The notes under the pieces: model-generated | Database searches by the model: none | The model's input: the letters and a program-made list of their open reading frames with translations, nothing else | Told to the model about the DNA's origin: nothing | Made by a program: the position numbers and the translations under genes | Shown: positions 7,743-17,878 of the stretch, piece after piece | How positions within the stretch are numbered: the stretch's first letter is position 1 | How the letters are laid out: every line of letters begins with the position of its first letter | Assembly: GCA_026984675.1 (NCBI GenBank) | Contig: JALSRQ010000060.1 | Location: 1 to 64,000 of the forward strand | Direction of reading: 5' to 3' | Length of the DNA: 64,000 nt | Source of the DNA: Thermaceae bacterium | GTDB lineage: Bacteria; Deinococcota; Deinococci; Deinococcales; Marinithermaceae

Positions 7743-8126
7743 TTAAAGCTTACCGGAAAGCCACGCCCGGGCGGCCCTGGCGGAAAGCAGCCGGGGCTTG
7801 CGCTCGGGCTCGAACCAGGCGAGGAGGGCGGCGGCGGTCCCGGCGTCGGGGGGCGCGCCCCGGGGGTCGAGGATCAGCTTGTGGTCGCCGTCGGCCAGGG
7901 CCAAAAGCCCCACCAGCGGGGCCTCGACCCGCCGGCCGGCGGGCACCGGCAGGCCCAGCAGGACGGCGTCAACCTCGGCCCCGTCGGCGGGGTTTCGGCT
8001 TTCGGGCACGAAGCCGTAGTTGACCGGGGCGGGGGCGTCCTCGAGGCCCCGCACGAACCGCTCGCCGTTCCACTCCCAGCGCACCCGGGTGCCCCGGGGC
8101 CACTCGACGATGATCGGCAGCTTCAC
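7743..8126 (-). CDS. Inorganic pyrophosphatase-like protein lacking key catalytic residues
   Basis: 127 residues, shorter than the usual 170-180 of family I pyrophosphatases. The central part aligns with them: NYGFVPES matches the active-site Tyr segment, ADGAEVDAVLL matches the DGDPVDV metal site, and PLVGLLALADGDHKL matches the PVGVLKM..D..KL segment. Against E. coli PPase, the positions of Asp65, Asp70, Asp97, Asp102 and Lys104 look kept, but Asp67 is Ala and Tyr51 is Ala. Asp67 is a key catalytic residue, so ordinary activity is doubtful. GTG 8126 overlaps the methyltransferase stop (GTGA), implying coupling. Function unknown. Confidence 0.75.
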   Translation of the reverse strand: MKLPIIVEWPRGTRVRWEWNGERFVRGLEDAPAPVNYGFVPESRNPADGAEVDAVLLGLPVPAGRRVEAPLVGLLALADGDHKLILDPRGAPPDAGTAAALLAWFEPERKPRLLSARAARAWLSGKL

Positions 8127-8743
8127 GGCCTATAGGCTACAAAAAAGACGAAGCCCCCCTGGCCGTAGCCTGCTCGGGGCCACTCGGGGGCGTCGGGGCC
8201 CGGGGGCGGGGTGCAAAGGGTCTGGCCGGCCTCGAGGCCGGCCGGGCCCAACCCCCGGAGCCAGGCCTCCACCTCGCCGGCGGCGTAGAAGCGGGCCCGC
8301 CGGTAGAAGGGGTCGGTCGCCCGGGCCCGGTAGTGCCGGCCCCAGGCCGAGTCGCGGTCGACGATCCCCACCCCCAGCGCCCCGCCCGGGGCCAGCACCC
8401 GCCAGGCCTCGGCCAGCATCCTGGTCGGATCCTCGGCGAAGCAGAGGGCGACCACGATCAACACCCGGGCGAAGGTGCCGTCCAGGAAGGGAAGGGCCTC
8501 GCCCCGACCGAGCACGGCGAGGACCCCCCGCGCCTGGGCCCGGGCGGCCATCGCCGGGCTCGGCTCGACCCCCACCCCGATGCCCAGGGGGGCCGCGAAG
8601 CGGCCGGTCCCGACCCCGACCTCGAGGCCCCGCCCGGCGGCCGGGAAGAGGGCCCGCACCAGCCGGAGCTCGCTCCGGTAGAGGGTCCGGTGGTCCTCGA
8701 ACCAGCGCTCGTAGCGCTCGACCTGGGTGCGGAAGGGGTCCAC
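8123..8743 (-). CDS. SAM-dependent class I methyltransferase (type 11)
   Basis: 206-residue soluble methyltransferase. Motif I is LEVGVGTGRFAAPLG (about 40-54), followed by the acidic GVGVEPS end of strand 2, and the post-I motif FARVLIVVALCF with EAWRVLAPGGALGVGIVD, as in UbiE/type-11 enzymes. Substrate cannot be predicted. The GTG start at 8743 lies 6 nt after TAGGTT (8755-8750), suggesting a leaderless mRNA. It is the first gene of the minus-strand run with the pyrophosphatase-like and thioredoxin-like genes. Confidence 0.85.
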   Translation of the reverse strand: MDPFRTQVERYERWFEDHRTLYRSELRLVRALFPAAGRGLEVGVGTGRFAAPLGIGVGVEPSPAMAARAQARGVLAVLGRGEALPFLDGTFARVLIVVALCFAEDPTRMLAEAWRVLAPGGALGVGIVDRDSAWGRHYRARATDPFYRRARFYAAGEVEAWLRGLGPAGLEAGQTLCTPPPGPDAPEWPRAGYGQGGFVFFVAYRP

Positions 8744-8749
8744 GCCCCT

Positions 8750-8791
8750 AACCTAACGGATTTTCGCCGGCCGGCGTCGATCCGGTAGACT
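8750..8791. promoter_or_regulatory. Divergent promoter region, methyltransferase and acyl-CoA carboxylase genes
   Basis: Minus: TAGGTT (8755-8750), 6 nt before GTG 8743 (leaderless). Plus: TAGACT (8786-8791), 18 nt before ATG 8810 with GGGGAGGG between, so that transcript should have a short leader with a ribosome site. No clear -35 on either strand. Confidence 0.5.
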
Positions 8792-8809
8792 GGGGCCCGG
8801 GGAGGGCCG

Positions 8810-10471
<1,662 letters not shown>

Positions 10472-10480
10472 GAGGCGACG

Positions 10481-11362
10481 ATGGAGCTTGGCTTCCCCGG
10501 TCTGCCGATCCGCTACGTCGAGTGTCCCCGGGACGCCTGGCAGGGGCTCGGACGCTTCATCCCCACCGAGACCAAGGCGGCGTTTTTGAAGGAGCTCCTG
10601 GCCGCCGGTTTCCGTCACCTCGACCTGGCGAGCTTCGTCTCCCCCAAGCGGGTGCCCCAGATGCGGGACGCCGAGAGCGTCCTCGCCGCCCTGCCGCCCC
10701 CCCAGGGGCGGACCTACCTGGCGATCGTCGCCAACGAGAAGGGGGTCCGCCGGGCCCTCACCGCCCGCAACCTCACCGCCATCGGCTACCCCTTCTCGAT
10801 CAGCGAGACCTTCCAGAAGAAGAACACCGGCCGCACGATCAAGGAGTCCTGGCCCCTGGTCGAGCGGATGCGGGCGGTCACCCGGGGCCGGCTCGACCTG
10901 GTGGTCTACCTCTCGATGGGGTTCGGCAACCCCTACGGCGACCCCTGGGACGAGGAGGCGGTGGTGGTGTTCGCCGCCCGGCTCCGCGACCTGGGGGTGC
11001 GGGAGATCGCGGTGGCCGACACCTACGGGGTGGCCGGGCCGGAGCGGATCCACCGGGTGCTCGCCCGGCTGGTCGACGCCTTCGGGGCCGAGGGGATCGG
11101 CGCCCACCTCCACAGCCGGCCCGACCCCGCCGAGGTCCGGGCCAAGGTCGACGCCGTCCTCGACGCCGGGGTCCGCTGGATCGAGGGCGCCCTGGGCGGG
11201 GTGGGGGGCTGCCCGTTCGCCGGCGACGCGCTGGTGGGGAACCTGCCCACCGAGGTGGTGCTGCCCCATCTGGTCGACCGGGGCTACGACCCCGGCCCCG
11301 ACCTCGGGCGGCTCGCCGAGCTCGCCGAGCGGGCCCTCTGGCTCAAGGCCCGCTACGCCTGA
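10481..11362 (+). CDS. mvaB: Hydroxymethylglutaryl-CoA lyase
   Basis: Splits HMG-CoA into acetyl-CoA and acetoacetate, the last step of leucine breakdown. 293 residues, a TIM barrel. Motifs seen: VECPRDAWQGL (the family usually has PRDGLQ), SFVSPKRVPQMRDAE, and the signature GGVGGCPFAGDALVGNLPTE carrying the reactive cysteine. Metal-binding HLHSRPD is present. ATG 10481 lies 9 nt after the carboxyltransferase gene with GGAGG between them, so the two form an operon. The 3' end overlaps convergent comB by 20 bp. Confidence 0.92.
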   Translation: MELGFPGLPIRYVECPRDAWQGLGRFIPTETKAAFLKELLAAGFRHLDLASFVSPKRVPQMRDAESVLAALPPPQGRTYLAIVANEKGVRRALTARNLTAIGYPFSISETFQKKNTGRTIKESWPLVERMRAVTRGRLDLVVYLSMGFGNPYGDPWDEEAVVVFAARLRDLGVREIAVADTYGVAGPERIHRVLARLVDAFGAEGIGAHLHSRPDPAEVRAKVDAVLDAGVRWIEGALGGVGGCPFAGDALVGNLPTEVVLPHLVDRGYDPGPDLGRLAELAERALWLKARYA

Positions 11363-12047
11363 AGACCAGGTAGGGGCCCTCGCGGCGGTCGAGGACCGGC
11401 ACCAGCGCGCTCCGGTCGGCCTCGAGGACCGCCCGCACGTCCTCCGCCAGCCCCACCCCCACCAGCGCCCGGGCGGCGGCGGAGCGCCCCAGGGCCTCCT
11501 CGGCGGGATAACCGCGAAAGATCGCCAGCGCCGCCAGGGCGCCGTCCTCGGGCTCCCCCTCGAGCGCCGCCAGGGAGGCCCCGATGGTGTAGGCGTCGTC
11601 GAGCCCGAGGCCGCCCTCCTTGCCGGCGGCCAGGTAGGCGATCTCCTCCCGGGCCCGGCCGGCGGCCCAGGCGGCGGCCGCCCGGCGGTTCCAGAGGCTG
11701 GCCAGGGCCAGGTGCCGGGCGGTGGCCGCCGCCAGGTGGGCGGCCCGGGTGCCGTTGGTGGTGCTCATCGCCACCCGCTCCCCGGCCACCGGGGCGGCCA
11801 GGGCCTCGAGGGGGCGGTTGCCGAGGTCGAACCCCTCGGGCTTCAGGCCCCGGGTCTCGCCGGCCACCCAAAACCCCCGGGCCTTCAACGCCAGGGCGGA
11901 GGGGTGGTCGGGGGCGAACCAGACCTCGCGGGCGCCGGCCTCGAGGAACGCCACCGCGGTGGTGGTGGCCCGGATCACGTCCACCACCAGCGCGACGTCG
12001 GGGAAGGCCAGGCCCGGCCTAGGGACGAGCTCCGCCCTGAGTCGCAA
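11343..12047 (-). CDS. 2-phosphosulfolactate phosphatase family protein (ComB-like)
   Basis: 234 residues with ComB-family motifs: VVDVIRATTT near the N-terminus, ETRGLKPEGFDLGNRPLE (the GNSP-like loop) and MSTTNGTRA (residues about 93-101). Archaeal ComB makes sulfolactate in coenzyme M synthesis; this bacterium is unlikely to make that cofactor, so the true substrate is uncertain. The best start is TTG 12047, 29 nt inside the end of rpe, implying coupling. It overlaps convergent mvaB by 20 bp. Confidence 0.82.
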   Translation of the reverse strand: MRLRAELVPRPGLAFPDVALVVDVIRATTTAVAFLEAGAREVWFAPDHPSALALKARGFWVAGETRGLKPEGFDLGNRPLEALAAPVAGERVAMSTTNGTRAAHLAAATARHLALASLWNRRAAAAWAAGRAREEIAYLAAGKEGGLGLDDAYTIGASLAALEGEPEDGALAALAIFRGYPAEEALGRSAAARALVGVGLAEDVRAVLEADRSALVPVLDRREGPYLVFRRSGP

Positions 12048-12699
12048 GCGCCCTCCGGAAGCGGTCGAGGTTTTCCCGGACCGGGGCCCGGGAATTGAAA
12101 ACGCTGGAAGCCGCCACCAGCACGTCGGCCCCCAGCCCGGCCAGGCGGGGGGCGTTCTCCGGGGTGACCCCGCCGTCCACCGCGATCTTGAGGTCGGGGT
12201 TCGCCCGGGCCCTGAGCTCGGCCAGCCGGGCCAGCCGGGGGTAGGTGCGCTCGATGAACCGCTGGCCGGCGAAGCCGGGGTTCACGCTCATCAGGAGCAC
12301 GGCGTCGGCCTCGGGGAGGAGGTCGGTAAGCGCCTCCACCGGGGTGCCGGGGTTGATCGCCAGGCCGGCCTCGACCCCGAGTTCCCGGAGCCGGGTGAGG
12401 AGCCGGTGGGGGTGGGGGGTGGCCTCGAGGTGGAAGCAGATCCGCCCCACCCCGGCGGCCACGAAGGGCTCGAAGAGCCGCTCGGGCTCGACCGTCATCA
12501 GGTGGGCGGCGAGCGGAAGCGAGGTGACCCGGGCCAGGGCCTCGGCGACCACCGGGCCGAAGGTCAGGTTGGGCACGAAGCGCCCGTCCATGACGTCGAG
12601 GTGAAGGAGGTCGGCGCCGGCGGCCTCGGCGTCCCGGGCGGCCTCGCCGAGGCGGGCGAAGTCGGCGGAGAGGATCGAGGGGGCGAGGGCGACCATCAC
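12019..12699 (-). CDS. rpe: Ribulose-phosphate 3-epimerase
   Basis: Interconverts ribulose-5-phosphate and xylulose-5-phosphate in the pentose phosphate pathway. 226 residues, TIM barrel. Motifs: LAPSILSADFARLG, LHLDVMDGRFVPNLTFGP with the catalytic Asp and metal His residues, AAHLMTVEPE, LLMSVNPGFAGQRF, and KIAVDGGVTPENAP. Start is GTG 12699 (overlapping the regulator's stop as GTGA) or the adjacent ATG 12696. It sits between a Crp/Fnr regulator and comB, each overlapping, so the three form one operon. Confidence 0.96.
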   Translation of the reverse strand: MMVALAPSILSADFARLGEAARDAEAAGADLLHLDVMDGRFVPNLTFGPVVAEALARVTSLPLAAHLMTVEPERLFEPFVAAGVGRICFHLEATPHPHRLLTRLRELGVEAGLAINPGTPVEALTDLLPEADAVLLMSVNPGFAGQRFIERTYPRLARLAELRARANPDLKIAVDGGVTPENAPRLAGLGADVLVAASSVFNSRAPVRENLDRFRRALATQGGARP

Positions 12700-13379
12700 A
12701 GCCCGTAGAGGACGGTTTCCAGGGCCTCGAGGTCCTTGAGCAAAAGCCCCCCGGGCACGCTCTCGATCACCCCGCGGTCGCGCAGCTCGTGCACCACCCG
12801 GGTGGCGGTCTCCCGGCTGGTCCCGGCCAGGTTGGCGATCTCCTGGTGGACGATGGGGACGAACCAGCCCTGCTCGCGGGGCGCGCCGTGGCGGTGGCGC
12901 CGGAGCTTCAGGAGGGCGAACGCCACCTTGCTCCGGGCCTCCTCGAAGGTGAGGAAGAGGACCTCGTCGTTCATCTCCCGCAGCCGGGCGGCGACGATGC
13001 GGGCGAGGTTGTGGGCCAGGAGGGGGTAGCGGCGGATCAGCTGCAGGTAGTAGTCGCGGTAGAGGACCAGCACCTCGGTGGCCTCCTCGGCCACCGCGGT
13101 GGCGCTGCGGGGCCGGTCCTCGACCAGGCTCATCTCCCCGAAGACCTGGGGGGGGTGGAAGTAGGCCAGGGTCTTGAGCTTCCCGGCCAGGCTCTCGCGG
13201 TAGATCCGCACCTTGCCCGAGAGCAGGATGTAGAGGCTGTCGCCGGGGTCGCCCTTCTCGAAGAGAACCGAGCCCTTGGGAAAGCGCCGGGCCTGGCAGG
13301 CGGCGGCCACCACCCGGGGGGCCTCCGGGGGGAGGCCGATAAAGAGCTCGGACTGGCTTAATACCTTATCGGCGATCAC
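12696..13379 (-). CDS. Crp/Fnr-family transcriptional regulator
   Basis: 227 residues: an N-terminal cyclic-nucleotide-binding-like beta barrel (about 10-125, with GDPGDSLYILLSGKVRI, FGEMSLVEDRPRSATAVA), a dimer helix, and a C-terminal winged helix-turn-helix (about 165-220, HQEIANLAGTSRETATRVVH). FGEMSL followed by RSATA matches the CRP cAMP-binding pattern, so it may bind a nucleotide. No Fnr-type cysteine cluster. GTG 13379 lies 8 nt after TATGCT of a strong promoter. An inverted repeat in that promoter could allow autoregulation. It heads an operon with rpe and comB. Confidence 0.9.
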   Translation of the reverse strand: MIADKVLSQSELFIGLPPEAPRVVAAACQARRFPKGSVLFEKGDPGDSLYILLSGKVRIYRESLAGKLKTLAYFHPPQVFGEMSLVEDRPRSATAVAEEATEVLVLYRDYYLQLIRRYPLLAHNLARIVAARLREMNDEVLFLTFEEARSKVAFALLKLRRHRHGAPREQGWFVPIVHQEIANLAGTSRETATRVVHELRDRGVIESVPGGLLLKDLEALETVLYGL

Positions 13380-13385
13380 CGATCG

Positions 13386-13416
13386 TTAGCATAATGAGAT
13401 CGCTAAAACCTGTAAA
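13386..13416 (-). promoter_or_regulatory. Promoter and possible operator of the first Crp/Fnr gene
   Basis: Minus-strand TTTACA (13416-13411), 17-bp spacer, TATGCT (13393-13388), 8 nt before GTG 13379, so a nearly leaderless transcript. Between and over the hexamers lies the inverted repeat TTAGC (13386-13390) / GCTAA (13402-13406) with an 11-bp spacer, a candidate operator. Confidence 0.6.
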
Positions 13417-13430
13417 GTTTCGGTGGGGCG

Positions 13431-14096
13431 ATGGCGGCGACGGCGGTGCTCGAGGCCCGGGGGATCCGGTTTGGCTACCCGGGCGTCCCCCTCTTTTCCG
13501 GCCTTGACCTGGCCCTGGGGGCCGGCGAGGTGCGGGTCCTGCTGGGGCCCTCGGGGAGCGGCAAGACCACCCTGGTCCACCTCCTGGCCGGTATCCTCGC
13601 CCCCCAGGGGGGCGAGGTGCGCTGGCAGGGCCGTTCGATCACCGGGCTGGCCGAGGAGCGCCTGGTCCGGTTACGGCGGCGCTTTTTGGGCCTCGTCTTC
13701 CAGCACCACTACCTCCTCCCCGAGCTCACCGCCCTGGAGAACGTGCTGCTCCCGGGCTGGATCGGGGGCCGCCCCGACCCCGGGCGGGGGCGGGCGCTGC
13801 TGGAGGCGGTGGGGCTTGGGGACCGCGCCGACCACCCGCCCGCCCAGCTCTCCGGCGGCGAGCGCCAGCGGGTGGCGGTGGCCCGGGCCCTCTACCACCG
13901 GCCGCCCCTGCTGCTGGCCGACGAGCCCACCGGGGCCCTCGACCCCGCCCACGCCGCCCAGGTCCTCGACCTCCTGGTCGGGCTGGCCCGGCAGGAGGGG
14001 GCGGCGCTGCTTCTGGCCACCCACGACGAGCGGCTGGTGGCCGGGCTGCCGGGATGGCGGATCGAGGGGGGCCGCCTGGTATCCTTGGGAACGTGA
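13431..14096 (+). CDS. ABC transporter ATP-binding protein (LolD/MacB type)
   Basis: 221-residue ATPase of the family that drives LolD/MacB/FtsE-type systems. Walker A is GPSGSGKTT (about 39-47), the Q-loop lies in LGLVFQHHYLLPELTALENV (typical LolD wording), signature LSGGERQRVAVARAL, Walker B LLLADEPTGALD, and the switch His in ATHDERL. No permease gene is adjacent; the next gene, a nucleoside phosphorylase, overlaps it by GTGA. ATG 13431 is preceded by GGTGGGG. Its partner must be encoded elsewhere. Confidence 0.88.
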   Translation: MAATAVLEARGIRFGYPGVPLFSGLDLALGAGEVRVLLGPSGSGKTTLVHLLAGILAPQGGEVRWQGRSITGLAEERLVRLRRRFLGLVFQHHYLLPELTALENVLLPGWIGGRPDPGRGRALLEAVGLGDRADHPPAQLSGGERQRVAVARALYHRPPLLLADEPTGALDPAHAAQVLDLLVGLARQEGAALLLATHDERLVAGLPGWRIEGGRLVSLGT

Positions 14097-14799
14097 GCCC
14101 GATCCACATCCACGCCCAGGAAGGCGACCTCGCCCCCTACGTGCTGCTCCCCGGCGACCCCAAGCGGGCCACCCGCATCGCCGAGGGGTTCCTCGAGGCC
14201 CCCCGCCTCTACAACGACCATCGCGGGCTGCTTGGCTACACCGGCCGCTACCAGGGGGTCCCGGTCTCGGTTCAGACCACCGGGATGGGCACCCCCTCGG
14301 CGGCGATCGTGGTCGAGGAGCTGATCCGCCTGGGGGCCCGGGTGCTGATCCGGGTGGGCACCGCCGGGGCGCTCTCTTCCCGGGTGCGTCCCGGCGAGCT
14401 GGTGGTCGCCACCGGGGCGGTGCCCGCCGATGGCACCACCCGCCAGTACCTCGGCGGGCGGCCGTACGCCCCGGTGCCCAGCTTCCGGGTGCTCGCGGCC
14501 CTCAAGGACGCCGCCGGCGAGGACGCCCACGCCGGCCTCATCGTCACCGAGGACGGGTTCTACGCCACCACCCCCGAGGAGGCCCGCCGCTGGGCCGGCT
14601 ACGGCGCCCTCGCGATCGAGATGGAATCGGCGGCGATCTTCCTCCTGGCCCAGATGCGGGGGGTCGAGGCCGGCACCGTGCTGGCGGTTTCCAACCGGGT
14701 GGGGGACCCCGAGCTCGTTCCCGACGAGGTCCTGGCCCGGGCGGTGGACCGGATGATCAAGGTGGCCCTTGGGGCCATCGTCCGCCTGGAGGAGGCGAG

Positions 14800-14803
<4 letters not shown>
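14093..14803 (+). CDS. deoD: Purine nucleoside phosphorylase (hexameric DeoD type)
   Basis: Phosphorolysis of purine nucleosides for salvage. 236 residues. Phosphate-binding LPGDPKRATRIAEGF, TTGMGTPSAAIVVEEL, base/ribose site FEMES-like AIEMESAAIF. The residue equal to E. coli DeoD Asp204 is Asn here (Asn201, in AVSNRVGDPEL); in Thermus enzymes this Asn type is linked with 6-oxopurine preference (inosine, guanosine), so that is the likely substrate class. GTG 14093 overlaps the ATPase stop (GTGA). A TATCCT 8-9 nt upstream might also act as an internal -10. Confidence 0.9.
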
Positions 14804-15606
<803 letters not shown>

Positions 15607-16482
15607 GTGGACGACCGGGTCATCCACGTCGCGAGCCCCAAGGCCAAGCTCCACCAGGAGGCCGATCAGGCGATCCGCAAGGGGCTCTCCGGCTTTCCCC
15701 GGGCGCTTCGGGCCTACGAGCTCCTGGTCGCCGACCCCGAGGCCCGGGCCAGCTGGGACATGGCCAACTACATCACCATGCACAAGCTCGGTTACAACGA
15801 CCACGGCCGGGTCCACGCGATCCTCACCGGGGCGGCGGCGGTGGCGATCCTCCGGCTCCTGGTCGAGGCCGGGGTCAAGACCGACACCGAAAAAAGCGGG
15901 GCGGGGGGCCTCGAGGAGGCCTACCTGGTCACCCTGCTGGGCACCATGCTCCACGACATCGGCAACCAGGTCCACCGCGGCCACCACGAGGCCTTCGGGG
16001 TCAACCTGGCGGTGCCGATCCTCGACCGGGTGCTGGCGGCGGTCTACGACGACGCCGAGCAGCGGGTGCGGCTGCGGGCCCTCATGCTCCACTCGATCTA
16101 CAGCCACGACCTCGAGCCCGAGCCGCTCACCGTGGAGGCCGGGGTCACCGCCGTCGCCGACGGCACCGACATTACCAAGGGCCGGGGCCGGAAGGCCTTC
16201 CAGCTGGGCTCGATCGACATCCACTCGATCTCCGCCCTGGCGGTGGACGAGGTGATGATCCTGAGGGGCCGGGAGGTGCCGGTGGAGATCCGGGTCAAGA
16301 TGAACAACGCCGCCGGCATCTTCCAGGTCGAGGAGACCCTGACCAAGAAGGTGGTCAAGAGCCCGATCCGCGACTACGTCACCGTGGTCGCCACCACCCA
16401 CCCCGACGGCGGGCACGACCAGCGCATCATCCACCGGGTGCGGCTGCACGAAAGCGAGCCCCGTTTCGTGCTGGAAGAGTAG
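15607..16482 (+). CDS. HD-domain phosphohydrolase
   Basis: 291 residues. The HD metal site is recognisable: His in HGRVHA near residue 67, LHDIGNQVHRGHHE near 118-131 and later conserved His/Asp (LHSIYSHD, AVADGTDITKGRGRK). The C-terminal part (about 215-290) is a separate beta-rich domain. The KGRGRKAFQLGSIDIHSISA stretch is typical of a conserved family found in archaea and thermophiles with unknown substrate, possibly a nucleotide. GTG 15607 directly follows the hydratase TAG. TerC follows 2 nt after the stop, so all five plus-strand genes are likely one operon. Confidence 0.85.
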   Translation: MDDRVIHVASPKAKLHQEADQAIRKGLSGFPRALRAYELLVADPEARASWDMANYITMHKLGYNDHGRVHAILTGAAAVAILRLLVEAGVKTDTEKSGAGGLEEAYLVTLLGTMLHDIGNQVHRGHHEAFGVNLAVPILDRVLAAVYDDAEQRVRLRALMLHSIYSHDLEPEPLTVEAGVTAVADGTDITKGRGRKAFQLGSIDIHSISALAVDEVMILRGREVPVEIRVKMNNAAGIFQVEETLTKKVVKSPIRDYVTVVATTHPDGGHDQRIIHRVRLHESEPRFVLEE

Positions 16483-16484
16483 CC

Positions 16485-17147
16485 ATGCCCGGCTACCTCC
16501 TGAGCCTGCTCGGCATCGTCCTCATCGACCTGGTGCTCTCGGGGGACAACGCGGTGATCATCGGCATGGCGGTGCGGGGCCTGCCCCGGCCGATGCGGGA
16601 GCAGGCGATCCTGGTGGGCACGCTGGGGGCGGTGGGGCTCCGGATCACCTTCACCATCCTGGCCGCCTTCCTCCTGGCGGTGCCCTACCTGAGGGCGGGC
16701 GGCGGGCTGGTGCTGTTTTGGATCGCCGCCAAGCTCCTCCGTTCCGAGGAGGCCGCCGGACCGGGCCGGGGGGCCAACGGGTTTTGGTCGGCGGTGGGGC
16801 TGGTGATCCTGGCCGACTTCACCCTCTCGCTCGACAACATCCTGGCGGTGGCGGCGGCCAGCGGGGGGGACCTGGGGCTTTTGGTGGTGGGCCTGGCGGT
16901 CTCGATCCCGGTGCTGATGCTGGGGGCCAACCTGGTCGCCGCCCTCCTCGACCGGATGCCCTGGCTCACCCTGCTGGGGGCGCTGGTCATCGTCTGGGCC
17001 GGGGCCCGGCTGCTCGTCCACGACCCCAAGGTCCACGCCCTGTGGCCCCTCGACCTCTGGCAGGCGATGGCGATCGGGCTGGTGCTGGTGGCGGTCTTCC
17101 TGCGGGGGGACCTCCGGGGCCTCAGGCGGGCGATCGGCCGGGCCTAG
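16485..17147 (+). CDS. TerC-family integral membrane protein
   Basis: 220 residues with about seven membrane helices. The two conserved acidic membrane motifs of TerC/Alx/YjbE proteins are present: LIDLVLSGDNAVIIGMAVRG (about 11-30) and LADFTLSLDNILAVAAA (about 107-123). Members export Mn2+ or support metalation of secreted proteins; the substrate here is not known. ATG 16485 is 2 nt after the HD gene. Its TAG shares CTAG (17144-17147) with the convergent regulator gene. Confidence 0.9.
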   Translation: MPGYLLSLLGIVLIDLVLSGDNAVIIGMAVRGLPRPMREQAILVGTLGAVGLRITFTILAAFLLAVPYLRAGGGLVLFWIAAKLLRSEEAAGPGRGANGFWSAVGLVILADFTLSLDNILAVAAASGGDLGLLVVGLAVSIPVLMLGANLVAALLDRMPWLTLLGALVIVWAGARLLVHDPKVHALWPLDLWQAMAIGLVLVAVFLRGDLRGLRRAIGRA

Positions 17148-17830
17148 AGGGACTCCTCGAGCTCCAGCAGGTGGGATTCGAGCGCCTCCGGGCGCAGGCG
17201 GTAGGTCCCCCGGGTCCCCTCGACCAGGCCGAGCTCCCGAAAACCGCTCAGGATCTGGGTGGCGGTGACCCGGGTCAACCCGGCCAGCGAGGCCAGCTCC
17301 TCCTGGGTGACCGGGAGCTTGAGGGCGGTCCAGCCGTCGTCGTCGGGGCGGCCGTACCGCTCGGCCAGCCCCAGCAGGGCCCGGCCGAGGCGGGTGGCGG
17401 CGGGGGCGGTGACCCAGGTCAGGCGGTCCTCCAGCTCGCCGATGCGCTTGCCCAGGACCTCGAGCAAAAAGAGCGCCACCCGGGGGAGCTGGCGGGCCAC
17501 CTGGACGAACTGGTCGCGGTCGATGGGGCAGAGGGTGACCTCCGAGAGGGCGACCACCTCGGCCTGGTGGCAGGCCCCCTCGGTGAGGAAGGGGAACCCC
17601 AGGAAGTCGCCGCGGCCCGCCATCCCGATGAGCCGCTCCCCCTGGGGGCGGTGGCGGACCATCTTGAGGGTTCCCGCCAGCACGATCTGGAGCGCGTCGC
17701 AGGGGTCCCCCTGGTGGAAGATCACCGCCCCCTTGGCGTAGCTCCGAGGGGGGCAGATCCGGCCGAGCTCCTGGGCCTCCTCCCGGCTCAGACGTTCCAG
17801 GAACTCCGGTCGGTGCAGGTAGCCGCGCAT
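17144..17830 (-). CDS. Crp/Fnr-family transcriptional regulator (second)
   Basis: 228 residues from ATG 17830: effector-binding barrel (about 10-120, GDPCDALQIVLAGTLKMV, FLGFPFLTEGACHQAEVVAL) and C-terminal winged helix (TQEELASLAGLTRVTATQIL, about 170-190). The cysteines (CPP, CDA, ACH, CPI) are not spaced as in Fnr iron-sulfur clusters, but their number is notable for redox sensing. The ATG is preceded by AAGG 4 nt upstream. A longer frame reaches 17902 but would read through the opposing promoter and start region. It diverges from the phosphoribosyltransferase gene. Confidence 0.88.
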   Translation of the reverse strand: MRGYLHRPEFLERLSREEAQELGRICPPRSYAKGAVIFHQGDPCDALQIVLAGTLKMVRHRPQGERLIGMAGRGDFLGFPFLTEGACHQAEVVALSEVTLCPIDRDQFVQVARQLPRVALFLLEVLGKRIGELEDRLTWVTAPAATRLGRALLGLAERYGRPDDDGWTALKLPVTQEELASLAGLTRVTATQILSGFRELGLVEGTRGTYRLRPEALESHLLELEESL

Positions 17831-17865
17831 GCACCTTTTTACCCCGGACCGCGGTCGCCGCGGAT

Positions 17866-17871
17866 TAAAAT
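17866..17871 (+). promoter_or_regulatory. -10 element of the phosphoribosyltransferase gene
   Basis: TAAAAT ending 7 nt before ATG 17879 (leaderless spacing). The opposite strand reads TTTTAAT here and may serve the divergent Crp/Fnr gene with a leader of about 30 nt. Confidence 0.5.
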
Positions 17872-17878
17872 GGACCCG

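Noticed and set aside
8765-8776. 12-bp palindrome CGCCGGCCGGCG upstream of the carboxyltransferase gene
   Set aside because: Short G/C-only palindromes are expected by chance at this base composition, and nothing else marks it as a site.
14079-14084. TATCCT just before the purine nucleoside phosphorylase start, as an internal promoter
   Set aside because: The gene overlaps the upstream ATPase stop by GTGA and is better explained by coupling. The hexamer is noted in the gene entry but not called.
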